64,000 nucleotides of DNA from assembly GCF_004135735.1 (NCBI RefSeq), contig NZ_CP012670.1:3803501-3867500 (forward strand), read 5' to 3'. The notes beneath the pieces were generated by a model, which saw only the letters and a program-made list of their open reading frames with translations, searched no databases and was not told the origin of the DNA. The DNA comes from Sorangium cellulosum (lineage in GTDB: Bacteria > Myxococcota_A > Polyangia > Polyangiales > Polyangiaceae). The position numbers were made by a program, and so were the translations under genes. This document shows, one piece after another, positions 8,614 through 24,106 of this stretch; the stretch's first letter is position 1; each line of letters starts with the position of its first letter.

Positions 8614-8781
8614 TCAATTCAACCGCAAGAGCCGCCCGACGATGCGGAACCGCCCGCGCGACGTCGCGCGGATCTGCGTCGCGATGAGCTCGATCTCCTC
8701 GTCCTCGGCGCGGACGCGGAGGGCGCTCCTGGAGGAGCGCAAGAGCACCTCGCCCTTGCTGTCCAGCTTTGCCTTTTCGAG
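8614..8781 (-). pseudogene. Reading-frame remnant downstream of the duplicated pglX end
   Basis: Immediately beyond the stop codon of the truncated pglX copy, the same frame continues open for about 55 codons to a TGA at 8614-8616. The peptide has a strongly coding-like composition (LDSKGEVLLRSSRSALRVRA ... GRFRIVGRLLRLN) with alternating beta-strand-like residues, and resembles the tail of a larger protein. It has no start of its own. It may be the 3' end of whatever gene once lay downstream of pglX. I cannot assign a family. Confidence 0.4.
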
Positions 8782-9146
8782 CCGTCTGTCGCGCTAGCCC
8801 TCGTCCTCGTCGTCCGCTGTGCCCGCGTCGGCCTCTGCGGGCTCGTCGGCCTCGGCCTTGGCGGCCTTGCGCTCGCGGCGCTTGAGCTCGGCGGCCTCGA
8901 TGGCGCGCGCGTCGGCGGGGTGGTCGTGGAGGAAGCGGGCGCGGAGGTCGTCGGCGCCGGGCTCGTCGAGGGTGAAGTCGGGCCGGATCTCGTCCTGGAG
9001 GCGGAGCTCCCAGGCGTGGGCCTTGGCGGGGTGGTATTTCCAGAAGCAGCCGTGGGCGACGGCGAGGCTCGGGTCCTTCTGGCACTTGTCCTCGACGCGG
9101 GCGGGGAAGTAGCGGCGGGCGAGGTGGGACCAGTCGTAGTCCTTGC
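8782..9146. repeat. Direct repeat copy A: duplicated 3' end of pglX
   Basis: These 365 bp match 15192-15562 with two substitutions and one 6-bp indel that I can see. They correspond to the last 120 or so codons of pglX plus 22 bp beyond its stop, and lack everything upstream, so this copy is a gene fragment. Both copies have the same orientation. Homology ends sharply at 9146 (after CCTTGC) and at 8782. The 6045 bp between the copies hold the plus-strand cassette operon. Confidence 0.95.
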
Positions 9147-9167
9147 CGCACGGACAGCGCGCCCGCC

Positions 9168-9194
9168 TTGACAGGGATCGAGACGCCGTATACT
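9168..9194 (+). promoter_or_regulatory. Candidate housekeeping promoter of the cassette operon
   Basis: TTGACA at 9168-9173 matches the -35 consensus perfectly, and TATACT at 9189-9194 is close to the -10 consensus. The 15-bp spacer is shorter than the ideal 17. AT-rich hexamers of this quality are rare in such GC-rich DNA. The site lies 22 bp inside the left edge of the unique cassette and points into the operon. Transcription would begin near 9201. Confidence 0.5.
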
Positions 9195-9362
9195 AGGGCC
9201 TATCTGGTAATTCAGAGCACGGGCGGGGAGGCTCAGCTCGACTGCTGGATCGGGAGCGCTGTGAGCCGCATGGGGGTCTGGCAATTACATCTCCACTCTG
9301 CGGTGCATCCTGGTCTGCACGAAGCGAGAGCGAGCGCGCTGTGCGCCTCTGCGCGCGTCTGC

Positions 9363-9827
9363 ATGGACCGCCACCACAAGTCTCCGACGACGCTGCGCGT
9401 GGCGCGCGACGAGGAGCCGGTCACAGAGCCCGAGCTCGCCTGGTCGGAGCCGACCCAGCCCGAGCGTAACGCGAACGCAAACCGGCGCGATGCGACCTGC
9501 GACGGCGCGTATGCCGTCGCGCTCGTCTGCCTGGAGCGACAGATGAACCTCGTGGCCGTGGCGCGGGCCGAGGATCTGACCGGCGCGGACTGGTACGTCG
9601 CCCCGGCGGGCAAGGGCACCACGGAGGCGGGCGCTCCCAACCTGGACGACCCCGATCTGATGCGGCTCGAGGTTGGCGGCCACGACGATCGCCCATCGTT
9701 GCCCCATGAGCTCAAAATCAAGGTGCATCAGCTCCAGGCCGGCAAGTCCTCCATTCCTGGCATTGCCGTTGTCGTCGGCTTCAAGAAGGCGCAGCTTGTC
9801 ATCCGGACGAATGTCCTGCCGGGATAG
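9363..9827 (+). CDS. Hypothetical protein, first gene of the cassette operon
   Basis: The convincing coding part starts before residue AYAVALVCLERQMNLVAVAR and includes DLTGADWYVAPAGKG, LMRLEVGGHDD, LKIKVHQLQAGKSSIPGIAVVVGF and the tail QLVIRTNVLPG. This layout resembles a group of small uncharacterised proteins found in genomic islands, with an LEVxG strand and a late hydrophobic VVGF strand; this is recalled, not searched. The start is uncertain. ATG 9363 is listed. ATG 9270 is possible, and ATG 9542 has the best Shine-Dalgarno (GGAG six bases upstream) but would remove the first strand. The stop abuts the GTG of the next gene, so the two are coupled. Function unknown. Confidence 0.55.
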   Translation: MDRHHKSPTTLRVARDEEPVTEPELAWSEPTQPERNANANRRDATCDGAYAVALVCLERQMNLVAVARAEDLTGADWYVAPAGKGTTEAGAPNLDDPDLMRLEVGGHDDRPSLPHELKIKVHQLQAGKSSIPGIAVVVGFKKAQLVIRTNVLPG

Positions 9828-10247
9828 GTGGCCCGCATGTCGTACGAGGAATCTCAGCGCCGGATCTACGATGCAGAAGCCGCATTGCGGGAAGGCGATC
9901 TCCACCGCGCCCGGGTCCTGTACCGAGAGGCTGCGGAGCTGCAGCGCGCCTTCGTGAACGCACAGCCTGCCGAGCGCGTCCGGACGAAGTCCGTCTTCGG
10001 AGCCAGCGCGGCTACTTTGTTCTACAAGGCGGGCGACCTCGACGAGGCAGAGCAACTCACACAGACCCTGCTCACGCAGACGTGGCTTGAGCAGGGAGCG
10101 TCGGTGAAGCTGCGCGGGTTGCTGAAGCAGATCGCGGACGATCGCGCATCCGGAGCCCACGGCGCGATCAGGCAGCGGCTGAGGATGCTCGGCGTCCTCG
10201 GGCCTCGACCCCCGCGCAGTCCGCTGTTCCACGACGTGAGGCCATGA
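9828..10247 (+). CDS. Small helical protein, TPR-like
   Basis: The 139-aa product starts GTG at 9828, or ATG at 9837 (MSYEESQRRIYDAEAALREG). It is made of amphipathic helices with a TPR-like pattern: AEAALREGDLHRARVLYREAAELQ, then ATLFYKAGDLDEAEQLTQTLLTQ. A role as an adaptor or scaffold for the neighbouring ATPase is inference from the fold and from position. It starts one base after the stop of the preceding gene and overlaps the ATPase start by four bases (10244-10247, ATGA), so it is part of a tightly coupled operon. No catalytic residues are visible. Confidence 0.65.
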   Translation: MARMSYEESQRRIYDAEAALREGDLHRARVLYREAAELQRAFVNAQPAERVRTKSVFGASAATLFYKAGDLDEAEQLTQTLLTQTWLEQGASVKLRGLLKQIADDRASGAHGAIRQRLRMLGVLGPRPPRSPLFHDVRP

Positions 10248-11260
10248 TGCTCAAGGTGACGTTCTACAGCTACAAGGGCGGGGTCGGGCGGACCCTGGCG
10301 ATGCTCAACGTCGCAGCGCTCTTGGCCCAGCGGGGGCGCCGCGTGCTCGTCGTCGATTTCGATCTCGAGGCGCCCGGCCTGGGTCTCTCCGCGTTGACGC
10401 GCGCGGAAGCTGAGCAACTCGCCGGCGCGCGCCCGGGCGTCTCCGACTTCCTTCTCGACCGCTGGGCGTCGAGCGCGACCCCGATGAGCGCTTACGTCTA
10501 CCCCGCCCTCACCGAGCGGTTCGGAGAGAGGCTCCACGTCATGACGGCGGGGACGCGTGCAGGCGAGCTCGCGAGGAAGATCGAGGCGCTCTTTCGCGAG
10601 CCCCAGGGCGACCCCGCGCATCTCTTCGTGCTCCTGCTCTCCGAGATCGAGGCCTTCATCGCACCGGACTACGTCTTCTTCGACAGCCGCACGGGCCTGG
10701 CGGACGTTGCCGGCGTCTGCACGATGGAGCTGCCTGATGTGGTCGTCGCCGTCTCTGGTCTGAACGAGCAGAACATCGGTGGGATGGAAGGCGCGCTCGC
10801 CCAGATGCGTGAGTACTGGACGGCTGTGTCGCGAGCGGTCGCGACATTGCTGGTGCTCAGCCCGGTGCCGCGAGAAGCGGACCTCGCGCCGCGTGGTGGG
10901 AAGGTGGAATCCATCAGGAATGTCTTCCGGAGCCTTCTGGATCAGCCCATCGAGCTCGCCGCCGCGATGCAACGACACCCGCTCGGCGCGAGGATCCATG
11001 AAGCCCAGGCGCGTCTGCTTGCGCCGTTGATTCAGGAGCTGCCTCGAATCCAGCCTCGATTCCCGCGGCTCGAGAGGGAGGACCTCTTGCACATGCTCGA
11101 GTACGACCCGCGGGTGCCGCTCGGGGATGTCCTCCTCGGAGACCCAGGCGTCACCCTGGCGTCGCAGTATCAACTCCTCGCGCGTTCCATCGCACGTGCG
11201 ACGGCGAACGACACGTTCGACGTCCCCAAGGCGGTGGAGCCACCGCCGATCCTGGTGTGA
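10244..11260 (+). CDS. KGGVGRT-type ParA/MinD-like SIMIBI ATPase
   Basis: The 338-aa protein opens with a deviant Walker A, YSYKGGVGRTLAMLNVAALL (residues 9-28). Then come LVVDFDLEAPGLG (switch/Walker A' region, about 37-49) and the Walker-B-like strand YVFFDSRTGLADVAGVCTM (about 144-162). It ends with a C-terminal half unlike chromosomal ParA. ATPases with KGGVGRT and the DSRTG motif are known from conflict-type and TPR-linked operons in actinobacteria and myxobacteria, and not as partition proteins; no parB or centromere-like repeats lie nearby. It overlaps the TPR-like gene by ATGA and the next gene by GTGA. It is probably the NTP-dependent switch of the cassette. Confidence 0.85.
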   Translation: MMLKVTFYSYKGGVGRTLAMLNVAALLAQRGRRVLVVDFDLEAPGLGLSALTRAEAEQLAGARPGVSDFLLDRWASSATPMSAYVYPALTERFGERLHVMTAGTRAGELARKIEALFREPQGDPAHLFVLLLSEIEAFIAPDYVFFDSRTGLADVAGVCTMELPDVVVAVSGLNEQNIGGMEGALAQMREYWTAVSRAVATLLVLSPVPREADLAPRGGKVESIRNVFRSLLDQPIELAAAMQRHPLGARIHEAQARLLAPLIQELPRIQPRFPRLEREDLLHMLEYDPRVPLGDVLLGDPGVTLASQYQLLARSIARATANDTFDVPKAVEPPPILV

Positions 11261-13218
11261 GCGACGCAGCACGTACAGTGACCGGCAGGCGCATGCTCTC
11301 GTTCCTGAGGGACGCGCTCGAGCAGCGCGACCCCGAGCGAGATATTCCGCTGGCGAGCGAGATCCAGACGGAGCTTCAGGCCTCATTGCCCGAGGCGGAG
11401 CAGGAGCGCGCAGCAGCCCTGGATGAAGTAATCCGGCCGGTGGTTGACGACCTCGCCGCACGGCCGGAGGTGTGGAGCGCAGCGGTGAACCTTACCGCCA
11501 TCTACCTGGACGGGGACCGGCGCGGCGCGCGGTCCGACCAGCTCCGGTTGTCGTCGATCCTGATGCGAGCGCTGCTGCTGGCGAACGCGGCCGGCCGGTA
11601 TGTCTTCTTCCAGGGCATCGACGAGTGGAACCTCCTGGAGGCGCTCGCGCCCGTGCTCCCGGAGCTGGACCTCGATCCGAGGGAAGCCGCGGCCCTCGTG
11701 CGCCGTGTCGATGCGTTCACGGCCAATGACATGGCGCGTGGCATGCCGATGGAGGCCATCAAGCGATGGGCCGCCACGCATGCTGTGACCGCCCGGCGAA
11801 TGGTCGATGCCTGGAGCGACGGCCACGCGTGGGCAGCAGGGCTCGATCTGTCGTCGGTGCAGGTGCTGGTCGAGGGCGCCGTCCGGACGCTATCGGACGG
11901 CGTTGCGTGGCGAGACGACGTGATAGGACGCTTGCTTCAAGCAAACGAGGAGCGGCGCTGGGCGCTCGCGGCGACCCTCGCCTGCTTTGCGTGGCCCGAG
12001 CACGAGCCTCCGGTCGAAGCGCGCCACAAGGCGCTGCTGACTCACGTAGGGCGGCTCCCCGCCCGCCTGGTCGACGTCGGCCTTCGGGCGGTTGCCCGTG
12101 ACGCGAGAGCACATCCCGCCGCCTCGATCGCGACGGCGCTGCGCCTCCTGAGCATGGTCCCCGCGGGGGACCAAGACCCGATGCGACGGCAGGGCAGAGC
12201 GAGCGACGTTGCGGAGATCGGTTTTCGCGCGCTGCTCGGCGCCAGCGAGAAAGAGATATCTCTGCCGACGATCCGAGAGCTCCTGCCGCATGTCCTCGAT
12301 GTCCCGCTCCGTGCAGGGGGCCGGACGCTCGACGTGTTGCTCGCGCAGATGGCGAAGCGGGATCCTGGTGCCGCGGAGGCCCTCGCGGCGCAGTGGCTCG
12401 GTCGCCACGCCGCCAGCTTGCGTGAGGATCCCGCGGACCTCCAGGCGGTCCTGCCCGCATTCGCGCATCGGCTTGGCCCCGAGGGCGCGGGGGCGTGGCT
12501 GGTCAGGACCCTGGTGGGCCCGCGGCCGGAGGTTCGCCTCGCTGCGGCCTCTCTCATCGCGCGCAAGCACGGCTACATCGTCCGCGAGGACGCATTCCTG
12601 GCGCTGTCGCCTCTTCAGGCCGAGGCGTTCGCCCACGAGCTCGTCGGGATCGGCGTCCCGGGGAACATCTATGTTCCCCTGCTCGTGCGCCTCGCGGAGG
12701 CGAGGGCCGACGCCCGCGAGGCCGTTCGCGCGATCCTGATGGAAGAGGCGGTGGAAGACTACCCGGGGGTGTGCCGCGAGGTCCTGGCACGCTGGAACGA
12801 CGGGGGCGAATCCCGTGATCCGGCGCTCACGTCGTTGCGTGAAGAGCTCACCGCATGCCTCAGGCGGCGGAGCGAGCGCTATGGCTGGCAGAAGGAGAGC
12901 TCCGAGCTCTGGATGACCTCACCGGCGCGGGGGCCCTGGCTCGTGCTCCAGAATCGCATCTTCCAGGAGTCGATTCGCGCGGAGCGGAGCTCGGGGCGCC
13001 ACCCGCTGCAGGCGCTCGCCCTGCGGATCCCGATCGCCCGCGGTGAAGGGACGCGCATGCCTGGCCAGAACCCGGAGATCGTGCCGCTCCAGACCCACTC
13101 GGGGAGCGTCGAGTTTCCGTTTCGCGACAGCATCGATCGCGTGGCTCCGGTGCAGGCGCGGATCCGACATCGCGAGCGTGCCGCGGCGTTGCTCGCCGCC
13201 GAGGAGGTGAGCGCGTGA
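11257..13218 (+). CDS. Large helical-repeat (HEAT-like) hypothetical protein
   Basis: The 653-aa product (GTG start inside the stop of the ATPase gene, GTGA) is almost entirely predicted helix, rich in Ala, Leu, Arg and Glu. Recurrent paired-helix units occur around residues 200-500, such as LPARLVDVGLRAVARDARAHPAASIATALRLLSMV and PEVRLAAASLIARKHGYIV, which suggest HEAT/ARM-like solenoid repeats. The last 100 residues change character, with Trp/Phe-rich segments and a conserved-looking NPEIVPLQTHSGSVEFPF tail. No catalytic motif is visible. It is probably a scaffold or target-recognition subunit. It overlaps the following nuclease-like gene by GTGA. Confidence 0.7.
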   Translation: MSDAARTVTGRRMLSFLRDALEQRDPERDIPLASEIQTELQASLPEAEQERAAALDEVIRPVVDDLAARPEVWSAAVNLTAIYLDGDRRGARSDQLRLSSILMRALLLANAAGRYVFFQGIDEWNLLEALAPVLPELDLDPREAAALVRRVDAFTANDMARGMPMEAIKRWAATHAVTARRMVDAWSDGHAWAAGLDLSSVQVLVEGAVRTLSDGVAWRDDVIGRLLQANEERRWALAATLACFAWPEHEPPVEARHKALLTHVGRLPARLVDVGLRAVARDARAHPAASIATALRLLSMVPAGDQDPMRRQGRASDVAEIGFRALLGASEKEISLPTIRELLPHVLDVPLRAGGRTLDVLLAQMAKRDPGAAEALAAQWLGRHAASLREDPADLQAVLPAFAHRLGPEGAGAWLVRTLVGPRPEVRLAAASLIARKHGYIVREDAFLALSPLQAEAFAHELVGIGVPGNIYVPLLVRLAEARADAREAVRAILMEEAVEDYPGVCREVLARWNDGGESRDPALTSLREELTACLRRRSERYGWQKESSELWMTSPARGPWLVLQNRIFQESIRAERSSGRHPLQALALRIPIARGEGTRMPGQNPEIVPLQTHSGSVEFPFRDSIDRVAPVQARIRHRERAAALLAAEEVSA

Positions 13219-15110
13219 AGGAGGCGCTGAGCCGCTACATCCGCTCGCTCGCCGAGCAGGAGCAGGCCAAGGACGCCCCCGAGCGCCGCCAAGATCTTGG
13301 CACCTTCGTCGACTGGCTTCTCGAACGGCACGGCTTTGCCGTTCACCTCCGTACCTTCAAACACGAAGGCGCGGCGCGCGAGAAGAACGCCGGCAAGCTC
13401 CAGCACGGCGTCGATATCCTCGCCAGCAAGCCGGACCCGGACGGCGAGCCCCGCCTCTACCGCTTCGTCCTCAAGGAGGGCAAGATCGAGAGCGCCGAGT
13501 GGGCCTGCGGTGGAGAGCAGAAGTCGATGGTCCACGACATCCGGCGCGCAGCGGGCAGGCACCGCTCGCAGGATGGCTGGTACACGCTCGAGGACGTACG
13601 GTTCAAGCGCTTCACGGTCGTCGCCGTGCACAACGGCGATCTCGATCGGGAGAGCCTGGCGGGGCACGTCGAGCAGCTTCGAGACGAGCTCAAGGACCAG
13701 GGCGTCGCGCTCGACTGGTGGGACGCTGGCCGGCTGGTCGAGCTCGCGGTGATGCCTGTCCGCGATCACGAGATCCCCTCTGTCGAGCGCATGGCCGACG
13801 CATCGCTGTTTCCCCCGGGGGTCCGTCCCTTCGTGCGCGGCGCGCTGGACTCGCTTCGTCGCACCGAGGGGCGCGGCTTCGATCTCGATGCCGTCGATCG
13901 CCTGCTGGACGAGGTGCTGCCGCTCGGGCGGGAGCTCGTCGGCTCCGGCCCGGGGGAGCGCCTGGCGGAGGGCAGCGCCATCCCCCCGCGCTTCTTGCGC
14001 CGCCTGCTCAGCGAGCTCGCGCTCTTCGCGAAGATGGTCGAGGTGGAGTGCTCCCGGGTCGGGAAGGGGTCGACCTTGCCAGTGCTGGACACGGTGGAGC
14101 GAATCCTGTGCCGGGCCATGGAGCACGCGCGGCGCACCTCGCGCGTGGCCTTCGGCGCGCACCTGAGGCCGATCGACGAGGTGCTCCGAGCGCTCGTCCT
14201 GCAGTACGTCGCCCAAGCCGAAGCGCTGCTCGGGCGACTGGAGCCGCTCCGCGCCGTGCCTCACGGCCTCGCCATCGGGTCCCCGAGCGAGCTCGTGGAC
14301 TACCCGCTGCGCGCTCTCCGCCTTGGCGGCTACCTCGCGACCGCCGCGTCATGGCTGCTGTCGGATCCGGTGGCGCCACGACCTGACCAGGCACGCCGCA
14401 TCGCCGAGGTCCTGCACGATCTCTGGAGGCACAACGAGGGCGGGTTTGCCAGCCCGGTGACGGATGACCAGATCATCGAGCTCGGATTGATCTGGGAGCT
14501 CTGGCTGCGTGTAGGGATGCGCGCCGAGGTCGCCGAGGCCGCGGGGGTGTTGCTGGAGCGGCTCTTCCTCCGGAAGGCGATGGATCTGCCGTTGCCGGCG
14601 CTCTACCAGCGCGCGCGCGTACCGATGAAGGACGAGCACGCGCAGACGCTCGCGGAGACACACCTCCGCGGTCGCCGCGCCGCGCCGCCGGCGTTCGAGG
14701 ACGGTGGCAGCACGATCGCGCCGCTCGCCGTCTATCTCGCTCACACGGGGGGTCGAATTCACGACGCGAGGCTCCAGGCGCTGGCCGAGCCTGGCCGGGT
14801 GGAGTCCTCGGAAGACGTCGCGGGCGACCATCCGGGCCGCTCCGTCCATCTCCAATCCTGGATGCCTCCCGAGGATGCCGCCACCGAGTGGTACGCACAG
14901 GCGATCGATTTCCGCGGGCACGTGCAGGTGTTCGATGTTTCGCGAGGCGTCGCCGGTCTCGTCGCGGACTTCTCGACCTTCAATCGACCACTGCCTGCGA
15001 GTCCGGCGGAGGACTGGCGTCTCTCGGTGGTCGACCGAATGGCCTGGAAGCTTTGGCGTACGCCCCCGCCGATGGCGCTGTTCATCGCCCTGGTGGAAGC
15101 GGCGGCGTAG
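13215..15110 (+). CDS. Candidate effector with N-terminal PD-(D/E)XK-like nuclease domain
   Basis: The 631-aa product starts at GTG 13215, overlapping the preceding stop. The N-terminal 150 residues fit a restriction-endonuclease-like fold: a helix with WLLERHGFAV (about 34-43), a strand HGVDILAS with Asp67, and a second strand YRFVLKEGKI with the E88-x-K90 pair. Together these give the D...ExK spacing of Mrr-type PD-(D/E)XK enzymes. From about 200 on it is helical, without recognisable motifs, ending LFIALVEAAA. As the last gene of a coupled five-gene operon, it is the most likely effector. The nuclease call is by motif only; the metal-binding set is not proven and the C-terminus is unassigned. 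Confidence 0.6.
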   Translation: MKEALSRYIRSLAEQEQAKDAPERRQDLGTFVDWLLERHGFAVHLRTFKHEGAAREKNAGKLQHGVDILASKPDPDGEPRLYRFVLKEGKIESAEWACGGEQKSMVHDIRRAAGRHRSQDGWYTLEDVRFKRFTVVAVHNGDLDRESLAGHVEQLRDELKDQGVALDWWDAGRLVELAVMPVRDHEIPSVERMADASLFPPGVRPFVRGALDSLRRTEGRGFDLDAVDRLLDEVLPLGRELVGSGPGERLAEGSAIPPRFLRRLLSELALFAKMVEVECSRVGKGSTLPVLDTVERILCRAMEHARRTSRVAFGAHLRPIDEVLRALVLQYVAQAEALLGRLEPLRAVPHGLAIGSPSELVDYPLRALRLGGYLATAASWLLSDPVAPRPDQARRIAEVLHDLWRHNEGGFASPVTDDQIIELGLIWELWLRVGMRAEVAEAAGVLLERLFLRKAMDLPLPALYQRARVPMKDEHAQTLAETHLRGRRAAPPAFEDGGSTIAPLAVYLAHTGGRIHDARLQALAEPGRVESSEDVAGDHPGRSVHLQSWMPPEDAATEWYAQAIDFRGHVQVFDVSRGVAGLVADFSTFNRPLPASPAEDWRLSVVDRMAWKLWRTPPPMALFIALVEAAA

Positions 15111-15203
15111 CTATCTCCACCCGGGCCTCGCGCATGTATCCACAGGAGGGCGCGCGCGCTCGCGATGCTGCGCCTGTCACGCAGTGCCAGCCCGTCTGTC
15201 GCG

Positions 15204-19223
<4,020 letters not shown>

Positions 19224-19332
19224 GCAGCGGCGCGCCGCGCGGGCGGCGCGCTCGTGGGAGATGCGGCGAGCGCCCGCGGTCGGCTCGGTCCCGGGGCCAT
19301 CCCCCGAGCACGTCCGCCGCCGCGTTCCCGGG

Positions 19333-19362
19333 AGGCTACCAGGATGGAGCGCAGCGCAACAA
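19333..19362 (-). promoter_or_regulatory. Candidate pglX promoter, copy of the brxE element
   Basis: On the minus strand TTGTTG (19357-19362), an 18-bp spacer and TAGCCT (19333-19338) form a -35/-10-like pair. The block from about 19306 to 19340 is largely the same as that upstream of brxE (26270-26300), including CCTGGTAGCCT and the downstream AACGCGGC-GCGGACGT. The spacer length is identical in both. The predicted transcript starts near 19326, leaving a leader of about 100 nt. The shared block could also include a regulator site. Confidence 0.55.
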
Positions 19363-19456
19363 CGAGAGGGGGCCCGGATCCACGCGCGGCGAGCCGAGGA
19401 AGCCGGGTGGCAGGCGGCGCGCGCAGGGGGACGCGAGGCTTCCTCGGGGGTGCGCT

Positions 19457-19936
19457 TCAGCCGCCGTACTGGATGTGCGCCTGGTGTGAGTCGACGAACT
19501 TCGCGGCGAGATCGTAGACGGGCGTGGGGAACCGCTCCGCCTTGATGCGCACAGTGGCGCCGAGATCGTTCCCCGCCATCTCCACGATTTCGATCACGCC
19601 GATGCGGCCGGCCGTGTCGGGCGGGTACAGAATCTCCTGGGACGCCAGGGCATCCGCGGTCGCTTCATCCTCCGTGCCTCGCAGGAAGGCGATCCAGCGG
19701 AACGGGGCCTGTGCCTCGATGAGCTTCGGTATCGAGGCGAGCGCGTCGGCGGCCCGCTTCTTGATCTCCACGAGGTGAACGTCGCCCACTCCGTCCCGAT
19801 CGATGGCCAGCACGTCGACGGGACCATGCGCCGTTCCAGGCCAGTTTGCCTCGAAGTAGATGCGCGGCACGATGAGCTGGCGAATCAGACATCGCGCCAC
19901 CGGGTCTTGGGCTCGAAGCTCCAGGCGATCACGCAC
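19457..19936 (-). CDS. Small PD-(D/E)XK-like nuclease-fold protein
   Basis: The 159-aa product (GTG 19936, preferred over TTG 19960) contains GPVDVLAIDRDGVGDVHLVEIKK. Asp41 and E57-x-K59 sit on two strands, the hallmark of PD-(D/E)XK nucleases. The segment FRWIAFLRGTEDE and the tail WQ-less AAKFVDSHQAHIQYGG follow. The GTG overlaps the stop of the upstream HEPN-like gene by 8 bp, so the two are co-translated. The pair sits between brxC and pglX, a position with no core BREX gene. It could be an auxiliary effector, a regulator or a toxin-antitoxin-like pair. Nuclease activity is inferred from the motif only. Confidence 0.55.
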   Translation of the reverse strand: MRDRLELRAQDPVARCLIRQLIVPRIYFEANWPGTAHGPVDVLAIDRDGVGDVHLVEIKKRAADALASIPKLIEAQAPFRWIAFLRGTEDEATADALASQEILYPPDTAGRIGVIEIVEMAGNDLGATVRIKAERFPTPVYDLAAKFVDSHQAHIQYGG

Positions 19937-20360
19937 GGTCCGCCTCCTTGAGTCGCGCAACGTCGGGGAAGGCCTGGTAGGCCCATGTGAAAAATTGATC
20001 CATTTTCACCCTCGCGAGCAAGAGATCTTCCTCATCGACGTAGCGGTCTTCGTAGGAAAAGCGCGTCTTGCGGCTCAGCAGCCACTCGAAATGCTTCACG
20101 CCGCCGTCATGAAGCTTTCTGGCCGAGCACCAGCCGCGGAGCCGACGCGCGGCTTCGCCATGATCTTCCGCCCTGGCTTGTTTCTCGCCGACCGCGACGA
20201 GCACCGCATCCGCGAGGGCGATGCACGCATGCACGGCGAGCAAGCCGATGGCCGGCGCGTACGCCGGCGGATCGAGCATCGCCAGATCGCGGGCGGCGCG
20301 ATGAAAACTGTCTGCCCGTTCCCGGTAGTGAAGCACGATCGCCGGCTTCTGCGGGCTCAC
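19929..20360 (-). CDS. HEPN-like helical protein
   Basis: The 143-aa product (GTG start at 20358-20360) is a compact helical protein. RADSFHRAARDLAML is followed by APAIGLLAVHACIALADAVLVAVGE, the long hydrophobic second helix typical of HEPN domains, and by LLSRKTRFSYEDRYVDEEDLL. The canonical Rx4-6H RNase motif is not evident, so it may be an inactive HEPN used for binding. It overlaps the nuclease-like gene downstream by 8 bp. A TAGGGT hexamer at 20368-20373, seven bases ahead of the start, could give a leaderless transcript. The family assignment is moderate, from pattern only. Confidence 0.5.
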   Translation of the reverse strand: MSPQKPAIVLHYRERADSFHRAARDLAMLDPPAYAPAIGLLAVHACIALADAVLVAVGEKQARAEDHGEAARRLRGWCSARKLHDGGVKHFEWLLSRKTRFSYEDRYVDEEDLLLARVKMDQFFTWAYQAFPDVARLKEADRA

Positions 20361-20490
20361 GCTGGCGACCCTAGCACGAGCGGGACCGTCGCGAGGCCTC
20401 CACGCTCCGCTGCCGCGACCCCCACCGGGGATGTGCTGAGCGCTCCGGCGAGCCGTGCGGGGACCGCCGGGACATCCCGGGCGGGGCCAG

Positions 20491-24102
<3,612 letters not shown>

Positions 24103-24106
24103 CCGA

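Noticed and set aside
10244..11260. Plasmid partition ATPase (ParA)
   Set aside because: The KGGVGRT variant, the DSRTG motif, and the absence of a parB gene or centromere repeats argue against partition.
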